Program-made: the position numbers and the translations under genes | Shown here: positions 45,414 to 55,285 of the stretch, piece by piece | How positions within the stretch are numbered: the stretch's first letter is position 1 | How the letters are laid out: each line of letters begins with the position of its first letter | Notes under the pieces: model-generated | The model's input: the letters and a program-made list of their open reading frames with translations, nothing else | Told to the model about the DNA's origin: nothing | The model's database searches: none | NCBI GenBank assembly: GCA_015501585.1 | Contig: JADNRY010000052.1 | Span: forward strand, 186,001 to 250,000 | From: Rhodocollybia butyracea | Lineage: Eukaryota > Basidiomycota > Agaricomycetes > Agaricales > Omphalotaceae | DNA length: 64,000 bases | Direction: 5' to 3'

Positions 45414-47583
45414 TGTGATATAGCAGGCTGCAGCTGCGAAAAGATAAGTACTTCAAGGAAACATCTAGTGGTAGTTATGCATCGGCAATAGTACACGATC
45501 ATTATATACCATGCCCTTCACGCATGCTTCAGGCGCCGTTTATGCCCAGCTTCTCGCCAGATTGCAGGCGTACAACACAGTAGATAGCTGTACCATGATC
45601 GCCCATGCGCTCTAATGCTTGCTGCCTCGCGTCTTGACACGTTTAAAGATGATCGATTTTTCTGAGATTGAGCACAATTATCAAGGCTTTGGGACCAGGT
45701 TTATCAATGATGACAGTCAGTCTAGAAGTTTGAGAGATACCTGGTGGCGTCGAAAGCTAAGGAATTATGGTCGAAGACGAATGTGAGACAAAATTCTGTT
45801 GAACTGTACAGCTGTCACGAACATGAGACTGAGATCAAACGTGAACCATACTTCTCGCTTCATAATGTTCCCTGGTCACTATTGTAGCAGATACATGTAA
45901 TCACTCTGCAGCATACATACCTGCAGGCAATTTTGTACATGAATTATTTGATGGCATACACTTGTACTGTGTAATAAATCCGGTTTCACGGTTTTATCAA
46001 CTTGAAAATCACCATATACAACTTTACGTGAAGATTTATCGATTATCATTGGAACAGTTCCCGATGAACATCTCGGAACATCCGTGTCGCGGTAGTATCA
46101 TGAAGTATACCTCCCTTCCATTACTGGATGGCGTGATGCCAGCTTGATCATTGAGAATGGCAAGAGCCTCTTATATATTTATGGAAGGATCCAAGGAGGG
46201 AAGGATTTATCACATCATTCAAGTACCGAATGGGCAGTACTAGGCGTGCCTTCCTTGCTTTTTCAGACAAGACTGTAGATTCATAGTCAGGATGGTTTGA
46301 AATGAGTGGTAAGGGGTAAAATCAGCTTGCCATGAGATAATTGTGTCTGCGGGCTCAATATCATTGGCGCAAAACCACACAACACAAGGTTCAGCTGTGT
46401 GATGTCCTTGATAGCTCTTCTCTGAGGGCTAGCTTGCATCACTATTGTCATACCAGAGAGGTTACACTGTACCGTGGTACGTGGTCGGGAAAAAGGCGAA
46501 GGTTTCCTTTGATATTCCAATGATTCCTCAGCTCTTTTCCAAGAAAAGGATTACCAATGTGTTTGACTGTGGGCCGCAAAACCTCAGCTTATTAACAAGG
46601 TTAGTACACCCGCAGCATGGCAGGAACGTTCGAATTCTATCAATGATAAAAGTCTTGTGCGGGACTTCAATCATACACATCATTAACAAGTGACGCTGGC
46701 GATTAGTACCTACCTTGAACGTACACTGGAGCACTTCGAATTCAAGTTGCAGCATGTTCGAGAGCGTTGTGCTCTGCTCCCCTGGCCTAATTCACAACTT
46801 ACCGAGCCTCCTGTCCCTCTATCCGATAAAGAACAGGAATTTATGAAAGGGGTCCCTTTGTGGGCTTGGTGTTATGGACTGAGCGATGACTTTTCGCGCG
46901 TGGCTGGCCTCTTGCTCATTTTCAACGCAATCTAGGTCACCGACACTGGGAAGCAGTGGAATGGCTAGCGGGATACACCTCCCTCGAAATGCCTCTTGAT
47001 GTAGTCCGTTTACTAGTAAAGCCCATTCTGGGTTAGTACATTAGATTTAAGCCAGAGATTCTGGAACCTCGGATCGTCGGACATACTGTGCACGGTGAAA
47101 CTACAGACTTCCCATGCTTGTACCCTCTTCGACGCCTTGTAAGCCATTGAAAGGTTGCGTTGGACGCTCGTGTGGCATTTGGGACAATACTTCTCCCTTG
47201 CAAGTTCGACTGCACTGGATCTGTGTGCGTATTGGCTCGGATGCAGGTTTGGAATTTTCAGAAAGCAAGCGTTTATCACGGAAGGATGCGAGGTCGCGCA
47301 ACGCATACAACCAAAAAATCAACTCACCTGTGTCAGTGACCGAAATTCCCGGCCTCACCAGCGTTAGTGCGAAATTCCCGGCCTTCGTGTACTGTATATA
47401 GTATGACTAAGGGTGAAAATTTGGTTAAATGCGGTGAGCCAGTGTATAAGTACGAATGTTGCCTGTCATCAAACTATCATGAACTCGAGGCCAGTCCTAT
47501 CACCCGCTCTTTGTTTAAGCGGTCGTTCAATGCGCCTGATGCTAATATAGCTACACTCTTCTTCAACTACCACTGCAACATCG
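45414..47583. other. Mostly unassigned; fragments of unrecognised genes
   Basis: Plus-strand frames at 46445-46935 (ISTYLERTLEHFEF, PVPLSDKEQEFMKGVPLWAW) and a minus-strand frame with a Cys pair (EKYCPKCHTSV, 47013-47306) look like real protein but could not be joined by splicing or assigned. Part of it (47038-47105) recurs, degraded, at 48327-48395. Confidence 0.35.
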
Positions 47584-48031
47584 ATGATTGTCCTCCCACT
47601 TGTACTCGCCAGTGTCGGTGTTACAGCAGTATTCGGTGTCGTCGAAAGATTTGTTGGGTACTCTAAGTTCCGGGCTCGCCATGAACAGGCCTACAGAGAG
47701 CACAGGAAAGACATGGAGGAATATTCGAAACTCTGGCAGTCCATTCCCACCCAGGAGCTTAGCAAAGAGGAGATGGAGAGATATCTTGAATATCTGGAAA
47801 GGTGGTTCGCTATTCATGTGGCTGGGAACTATGCTGACTTTCTTTCTTGCTGAATACCGTAGGGCCCAAAGTGCGAAGGAAGCTCATCTGAACTTATTGC
47901 ACCAGGACTGGACGGTATTTGAAAAATTGTTTCGCCGGAAAATTTTACGAGAAAAAAAGAGGGCGGCTCGAAAGGCTATAGACGAACTGAGTGACCATGT
48001 TACCGTGCGTTTATCTTTCTCAATCAGCTGA
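47584..48031 (+). CDS. Small helical basic protein, member 3 of the local family
   Basis: Exons 47584-47801 and 47863-48031 close in frame to 128 residues. The start MIVLPLVLASVGVTAVFGVV is a likely membrane helix or signal anchor. Then a charged helix (HEQAYREHRKDMEEYSKLW), QSIPTQELSKEEMERYLEYL, the phase-2 intron at the position shared with members 1 and 2, AQSAKEAHLNLLHQDW, and a basic helix LREKKRAARKAIDEL. It is oriented opposite to the other two. The layout (hydrophobic N-terminal helix plus helical bundle) is compatible with membrane association. Function unknown. Confidence 0.6.
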
Positions 48032-48689
48032 CATGATAGTTGGCTCATTGGATTCAAAGCAACTCTGGGATCGGACTCCACGAGCAGATTCCTCTGTTCA
48101 CTGAATGCTCGTCTATCGGAGGTCTAATGTTTCGTTTGCTCGTTTCGTCGGCGGCTTCCCTCTGGTTGCAATAAATTGCATCTGTGTATCGAAGTGGGAT
48201 GCTTGGGCGATGGACTATCATAGATATAATTACATTTACGTTGTCACTACATGTTCGCTTGGAACCAAACTCCCTGCTTATTCCAAGTTAGGTGTTAATT
48301 CTCATTGTCAATTGACTCAATTCTACATTACATGAGATTGAAGCCAGAAATTCTGTCACCCGGACTCCTCGTCGAGCTTACTGTACAGTGAAACTAAAGC
48401 TATTGCGTCGTCTTTGGATTTCAAAGGGCAGCGTATACGAGAGATGTGGAGGGAGACAAGTCGGATACGCCCTTTGTCTTTGTTTCGAAGTCAAATAACC
48501 TCGATAACTGGGTTCATCAAGTGCCTCTAAATTTTCTTTTTGAATCTAGATTCTTTCCAGACGCTGTAACGCTGTAACGCAGCCCGAAAGTTCCGAATCG
48601 TCTCAAATTTTAATCTCCGTCTCACTGTCTCAGGAGCCTGTACTAGACTTTAACCTTTCCCCACGCCCTCAAATGAGACCAATATCGCT

Positions 48690-49440
48690 AACGAGGCTTG
48701 AAATATCTCCCATTCACTGGTTGAAATGTTGGCAACTGAGGATGCGGCTTGTGCGCTGCTGACGGCATTGTCGCAGAGGTCCGTAGTGGTAGTCGCGGGA
48801 GACTCGAGGCGCTCAGTACAGCTCCGCTATAAGTTGAAGGAACGCCACTTGTAAGAGGCAATGAGGATGAAGACGCACTGTTCCTGCCACTGGCCGGAAC
48901 CAACGCAAACTCTTCAAACGCGCCTTTCTTCCAGCCACCAGCTAAGCGCTCCAAGACCTCCACAAACTCGGCTTAGACCATGGACCGTGGGGTAAAAGCA
49001 CTGGATAACCCTCATCTACAGTCTGGATGGACCTAGGAGCGGCAGAAGAAAAGTTTCCAAGCATGAGGATCGCAAGCAGGATCGCATAGTGACATTCGAC
49101 GAGTAATATGTGGTATATTGTTGTTAACATTGTCGCAGATGCAGGGAAACGGCCATCCGCGAACGGAGGGGAAGTCGGTGACGATGCATAGTTGCCCGGT
49201 CGAGTCGAGTCTGAAAGCGCAAACGCATACTCAGCGAATCCTCTCCGTTCAAATTCAAATTCAACCTCCCAGCACTACCCAAGCCTTTGCCCTTTTCACG
49301 ACTCAAGTTGGCTTCGAGAGTATCAAATGTCCCAGAAAGCGCTCGTGCTCCCGGACTCTTCTGGTTCGGCCTCTCGATATACTTTCAATTTCGGTCCGTC
49401 AGAGGGCCCGAGTGGACCAGCGGGATTACCATCTTAACGC
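48690..49440 (-). pseudogene. Truncated copy of the TPR-containing gene at 55286-58335
   Basis: Corresponds to about 55690-56450 of the intact gene. Shared stretches are EVLERLAGGWKKGAFEEFAL, VPASGRNSASSSS, LPLTSGVPSTYSGA, LLVECHYAILLAILMLGNFS and EGYPVLLP. Frames are broken by several indels, and both ends of the gene are absent. It has the same orientation as the source gene. The right breakpoint near 49440 joins directly to the dispersed segment next to F-box copy D. Confidence 0.85.
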
Positions 49441-49444
49441 CTTA

Positions 49445-49690
49445 CCTCAGGATGGAGAGGAATTCAGAGGAAAGAGACTTGCGTCGAGTTCTCGACTGAT
49501 TCGGCGTAAAACTAGAAGATACAAAAGTATCGTAAATAAGCTCAGTCATAAACAGGAACAGAGAACTCACTTTTTCGACGCGCTAACCACGACCAAGGAG
49601 GCTGTTGGATAGAATTTCGCTGGGGTTTGCGAGATGGTGGCAAGAAGTTCAAAAAAGAGGCTTATTTAAGTCGCATTTCCGGACCGTTTG
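49445..49690. repeat. Dispersed segment shared with 31370-31660
   Basis: Second copy of the segment next to F-box copy C, here 85 bases from the stop of F-box copy D instead of about 400. It is more degraded, with no open frame. Confidence 0.65.
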
Positions 49691-49774
49691 AGACGAGAGG
49701 TAACTGAGACCACAACAAAATCCAGTAGACTACGTGTCTAGATTATATTTCTTTGAAATACACCCTAGCTAAAA

Positions 49775-52311
49775 TTAAGGTGGCAGCTGAGACGCCTCAA
49801 CCTTGTAATGGCCCGCTCGGAATAAGCATACCGATGGGTTCTGAAGAAGAGGGAAGTACCAGTGCTCTTGAATCGCTTGAAGATCAAGAACGAGAGGACT
49901 CTTCCTCTCCGCAAGATTAATACTATGACTTAAAGGCAAGAAATTTAAACACTGAAACGCCCAGCAAATATCACACTCACGCTGTCTCCAAATGTGAACG
50001 TATGTTCTCCTTTGGGATCGTGGAATGACAATGAGAACATGACAGGCTCTCATCCTCGCTGGGCAATTGAACTGCAATCTCCAACTTCAAAGCAGCTGAA
50101 GAAGGCGGATGGATTGTGATGGAATGAGAAGGAGGATGTGACAACTGAGACATAAGGGTCAGACAAGTATCATGCTTCAGGGTAAAAAAAAGGGGCGTAC
50201 GATCAAAGGCCACCAGGTGAAGTATCGCGAACCATCAGCGCGTGCGCACTTCGTACATTCGATGAGCGGATTAACATCATAGATATCTTGCACCGTCGCA
50301 GTAACAGGATCAAGCCCACAAGCCTCTACAACCATCTTCGATACGCGTGAGATTTTACGATTGATTCGAATCTTCTTGGATGTCCAGGGTCCACCATACA
50401 ATTTCCTCCATCGATGTGGTAGGAAGCTATGATGAAAGAGGGGTGCTTGACCGTACAAGCAACAATCATGGTAGAATATCTCAGGATAAAGTAATACTTC
50501 ACCACAACCGCGAGCGTTCAAGTTGCATTCGAAAACTGATGTGGCAAGTTCTGGATTGCTGACAGTAGCTCCAGAGGTTTCCAAAAGAGTAACAAGCTCC
50601 TGAGTCTTTTCTGGCCTCCACTTCGCAATGATATCGGGGAGACACTCGGAAACCTTTGAGGATACATCGGCAAGGGACGGGGGTGTTTGATAGGTGGGGT
50701 ACGATAACATGCGCATAACAGGCCAGGAGTATAGCACGTCGCCAATAGCAGGTAACGGTTGTCGAAGATCTAAGGTGTCCCGTATTCCGACGTAGGTTTC
50801 GATAGCACAAGCATAGAGTCTTGCTAGGTAGTCTCGCCTTTCCTTGCTTTCACGAAGTCTCTGGTGTTTTGATAAGAGATCCACCAGCTCGTCTTTCATA
50901 CGCCCCCAATCTAGATTGGGTAAATATTCCATTCGATGTTTGTTATGAATTCATACCGTGATCTGTGAGCGTTTTTGCTTGGTTGACCAGCCAATGGGCA
51001 GCGAAGTCGTTCTGATACTCCTTGTCCATAAGTAATGCCTCATCGCCCCATCCATGTATGGATAATCGAGCTATGATGCTGTTTATACGGGCAAAGGGTC
51101 AGTACTGAAGTTTGACATCAATGATATAAGGATAAGTGGGCTTACTTTTCCTTCCGTTCCGTTCGAAGAGCATCCAGTTCCTTACTGCGATTACTCAATG
51201 TGGACTTACGCCACTGAATACACAAAACAGCGTGCTAAGGGTTTTGTCGTTAAATTTTCGATAACACATCAAGATTTAATGAAATGAAGACTGAACTTAC
51301 CTCTTGAATAGCTTCAAGATCCTTCTCCTTCTGTTTTATCCATTCTTCTCGCTCAAGCTCAGTTCTCAATAATCGAAACTCTGTTTCAAATTTCTGAGCA
51401 TATTTGTTACTCCCGACGAGTATTCGTTCTAACGATGCATGAGAGACGAGCGACACGATGGATATGAGAACTCACGCCCTCCGATTTGAACATACTCTGA
51501 GGGCAGGATACCCAGGTCGCGATATGCCGCAGGCTGTCGGGATAAATACTCCACATTGTCTTGAAGAAAGCTGTTTCCACGAGTGAACAACAAATGTAAG
51601 GAGACAGACAAGACCTACGTGGAACATTTGAGGCAAACCCTAGCACGGAATGTCCAAAGTATATTTTCACAGCCTTTGCGCTTACAGATCTGCGCACAAG
51701 GACAAAGAGTAATCAGTCTTCATGGAAGAATCGTCACAATAATGCACTTACATAGCAATATGCATCGAACAGCAGGTGAGCATACTGAGGTTCGTTTAGA
51801 TCATCCGGCCGGGGGGGAAGTCCATCAACATTTTCACGGGCAGAACGCCAAATGTACTCGTAACGTCTGCTCATGAGAATGGTTCGAAGGTCCTTCGATG
51901 TCCGGGAAAGGCAAAGAAGATCTCCAGGTTCGACGCAACAGAATATCTGACAGACAGTGAGCCTAACCCTGGAACTATAGGCTGAGTCTATAGCCCTACC
52001 TCGAGGATCACATCGAACGGAACCTCTTTCGCTAACCATTCAAGTAGCCCTCGTTTGCCTTTGACACGTCTAAATTCTTCAGGCATCCGCTCCTTGGAGT
52101 TGGGTTTTTTGATTGGTTCAATCTTACGAGCACTGTGGGGGCTGTTGTCTACATCTTGAGCCTTTGCCTTTAACGAACCGGATTTTTGGAAGCTAGTTCT
52201 GGCTCGTTTGCGCGAAGGCTTTTCCTGATGAGCCACATTTCCTATATCGACATTCTTGTGACCACTAGTGTTATCGGTGGTTTCAATCGTTCCCTCTGAT
52301 CGTCGAGCCAT
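49775..52311 (-). CDS. F-box/zinc-binding family protein, copy D (intact)
   Basis: Ten exons close in frame to 669 residues: 52311-52000, 51946-51752, 51689-51619, 51570-51476, 51428-51301, 51204-51146, 51078-50957, 50910-50201, 50144-49981, 49928-49775. Reads MARRSEGTIETTDN, basic KPSRKRARTS, F-box RGLLEWLAKEVPFDVILE + CVEPGDLLCLSRTSKD, YEYIWRSARENVDGLPPRP, the four-Cys ICKRKGCENILW...CLKC, a coiled coil (ELEREEWIKQKEKDLEAIQE), RDTLDLRQPLPAIGDVL, ECNLNARGCGEVLLYP, DGSRYFTWWPLI, and a C2H2-like finger CSHCHSTIPKENIRSHLETAH assembled across the last intron. The start was chosen by analogy with copy C; an ATG 54 bases upstream is also in frame. Presumed SCF adaptor. Confidence 0.9.
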
Positions 52312-52748
52312 TGCAGAATAGGGACAAATAGTGGTACTGGTAGTAGTACCACTGTTCAGTTCCACATTACCTAAGTTTGATAGACTCGTGACTCGTGTAC
52401 GCCACAGCTTAAACTACTATAGTACTACTAGTCCATATGCATAATCTTCCATCATCTGATCAGATTCGAACTAAACATCAATTGGGCAAACACGGCTATG
52501 AGGCAAAGTAGAATAGAAGAATAGTAGAGGTTTTGGGGACACTTCAAGGAGACTTCTAATTCTAGTTTATAGCACTCATGCATATATCAGCAGGGTTCGT
52601 TCAAGTCAAATCGGTAGCTCTACTTCCTGCGTATCGGAAGTTGCAAGTACTTGGAACTTTCAAATGATATTCATTCAGTTCTACAGTAAAACATGGAATG
52701 TAGTACTAGTTCGATCATGGGGCGGAGCCGACTACTGCAGCTATTCGT
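52312..52748. other. Intergenic, no assignable gene
   Basis: Promoter side of F-box copy D (minus strand) and 3' side of the aldo/keto reductase. Nothing recognised. Confidence 0.4.
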
Positions 52749-54170
52749 TTAATCGATAGGCTTGATTGGCTGGGACATTGGGACCTTCTGGAGTGTCATT
52801 GCATTCAACATTCCAACGAAAGGTTCCGTTCCATCTCCCTAATCAAAAGTCAGTTTATACCACATCCAAGAATGGGTAGTACATACAATGTGACTGTGAG
52901 GAAATCCTGCATCGAACGGGATAACACCCTCCAAGAATTGGATTTGTTCCTTAGTGAGCGAGATCTTCAATGCTTGTACATTCGCTTGAAGATGCTCGAT
53001 CTTCCTTCCTCCTATGATAGGGAATACATAAGGTGTCTTCTGCATCACATACGCGATAGCAACTGAGAGAAACGTTCAATGAAGGTGAAAGGCCCCGTTA
53101 AAGCGAAACGCACCGGCACCAATGTTGCTACCTACTCCTACTTCGCTGGCAACCTTTTCCAAAGCACGGGATATCTTGACTTCTGCTTCGTTCCTTTGCC
53201 AGTCGCCCAACATGGTACGCCCATTCTCTCCGCTTTCCTTGCGTCGTTGTTCTTCAGCATCGGTGCGCAATTTGCCTTGACCGAGGACACCCCAGGGCGC
53301 CAGAGCTAAGCCTGCAGGTTGTAAGGAGCCCAGATTTAGTAAGATATATGCGTGATTTGCTGGCAGATATACCTAATGAACGAGCCATAGGGATGATATC
53401 CCGTTCAAAGGAACGATCAAGGACATTCCAGAGCCCCTGGTAGACAACGAACGGGGTTTTGCCATTGCTTCGGGCATACTCGTTAGCTTGAGAAACCACC
53501 CAAGCAGGGGTGTCGGATATTCCCTATGCGAATTATATTAAGCACATAGATGAAAGTGGTAGTGGAGTTTGCTTACAAGGTATAGAACCTTTCCTTGGGT
53601 CACAAGCGAATGGAGTCCGTCCATGACCTCTTTGATAGAGGTATCGTAGTCCCACCAATGGACATACAACAAGTCGATGTAAGATGTACGGAGCTTTTTC
53701 AAGCTAGCTTCGACGCTGATATGCATCGATTTGAGGTTGTTTCCCGTGTAATTGGCCTTTTGGGCGATGGAATCATTGCCACGTTTGAAGTTCGTCGTGA
53801 ACTGTACAGTTCAAGATTAGCAAATCTGACGAGCGATATATGTAACCGATTTCGTTTTTTTCACCTTTGTGGCAACAAAAACCTGGTCTCTGATTCCTCG
53901 TTTTTCCATCCATTCCCCGATGAACCCTTCAGAAGTTTCGTCTTGGTAGTTATTCGCCGTGTCGATGAAGTTTCCGCCCATTTCAAAGTAGGTGTCGAGG
54001 AGCTTGAAACTGGCGTCCTTGTCCATGGAGCCCATGAAGTCGTTCCATTTGTCTCCGATGCTCATGGCCCCAAGGCATAGCGGGGAGAGGTGTACCCCAG
54101 CGTTGGGCGAAAGTACGCGAAGTACCCCGAGCTTGGTGGGTGGAGGAGGCGCAGGCAGAAAGATGGACAT
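52749..54170 (-). CDS. Aldo/keto reductase
   Basis: Minus-strand gene starting at 54170 ([15 protein letters not shown]); first exons 54170-53865, 53801-53577 and from 53523, last coding bases at 52749. (beta/alpha)8 AKR signatures: [12 protein letters not shown], the catalytic Asp/Tyr region [12 protein letters not shown], Lys in VFVATK, His in [12 protein letters not shown], then [51 protein letters not shown] for the NADPH site and the C-terminal [11 protein letters not shown]. It belongs to the fungal AKR9-like group, which includes norsolorinic-acid and aryl-alcohol reductases, and reduces aldehydes or ketones with NADPH in the cytosol. The substrate is not predictable. No secondary-metabolite cluster surrounds it. 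Confidence 0.9.
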
Positions 54171-54674
54171 TGTTTTCTTTGGAAAATGGAGCTAAGATGG
54201 AGTGCTAGTGTGTCTGTTTGGATTCTTTTGACAACTTGCTTGTAACTTTGAACGAACATCTTTTATAGCCTAGGTTAGACTGACGCAACCTGACATGGAC
54301 TTTCGGCAATTCGTCGTCGTCAGTGTGTACTGCCGGACTGTGTAATTATCCATAACGAAGCCTTCTACTTCCTCCTCTGGTGTTCCTGTCAGCGTCAATC
54401 AGCGCAAACTTTTTATAGTTTGATTAAAGTACTATGACAGTCGAAGATCCACGTATTAAATTTGAGGGGTCACTGGTACCGACCTCGCAGTGGCGCTATG
54501 AAAAAGATATCTGGATTCTGAATAGTCTCTGAAGGCGATAATCCCAGCCTATTCCAGTCGGCTTGGAGCGGAGGTGTATACCAGTGGAGCAAGGGGCTGA
54601 GTTGCAGCCTGCAGGACGATACTTCAAATTGAAAGAACCACCAGTGTCTGTACTACGTGATTGGGACTGTGAAG
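54171..54674. other. Intergenic, no assignable gene
   Basis: Promoter of the aldo/keto reductase and spacer; nothing recognised. Confidence 0.4.
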
Positions 54675-54985
54675 GATGTACGCGTAAAGCTTTCAAAGCT
54701 TCAGCGCTCACATCTCGAGGTGCGGTCAAGTTCGGTCATGTCAAAGCTGGGTTTACGAGGGTTAGCGCTGGTCAGCGGCAAGCAATTTATGTACAAACCC
54801 ATTTGTCAATGTGAAATATTTTCATTGAGAATATCAAAATATGATGAGATGTACGCGTAAAGCCTTCAAAGCTTTCACAACTCGAGGTCGGTCATGGTCG
54901 GAGAGATCAAACGCCGGGTCTACAGTTTAGCGGCAGGCATTCGTGTACACACCCGTTCAATTGTCAATGAGAATATTTTCATCGA
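54675..54985. repeat. Two diverged tandem copies of a 173 bp unit
   Basis: Both copies begin GATGTACGCGTAAAGC (54675 and 54848) and continue through TCGAGGT, GGTCATG, CAGCGGCA/TAGCGGCA, GTACA, CAATGTGAAATATTTTCAT/ and CAATGAGAATATTTTCAT. The second copy has small deletions. Confidence 0.75.
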
Positions 54986-55285
54986 GAAACATCATCAGCT
55001 TATAACTACCTTTCTACCAACACATGCATGTGTGGTTATCTTCGAGAAAAACGGGTACTTTGTCACAACTGACTACCGGTAAGTGCTGGGCAGACTGGTT
55101 ATTATTTCATTATATACTAAAATCAAAAAAAAGGGTAGAAAGTAAGATATCGATATCGTGCGGTACTCTCAGATTACCAAGACCCCCGTACGTCGCATAA
55201 TCAAAAGAAGCATCCAAGAACACACACCACACCATCCAAGAGCGCACCATCCACACCAACCAAGAACACACTAATAGTAGTAACA

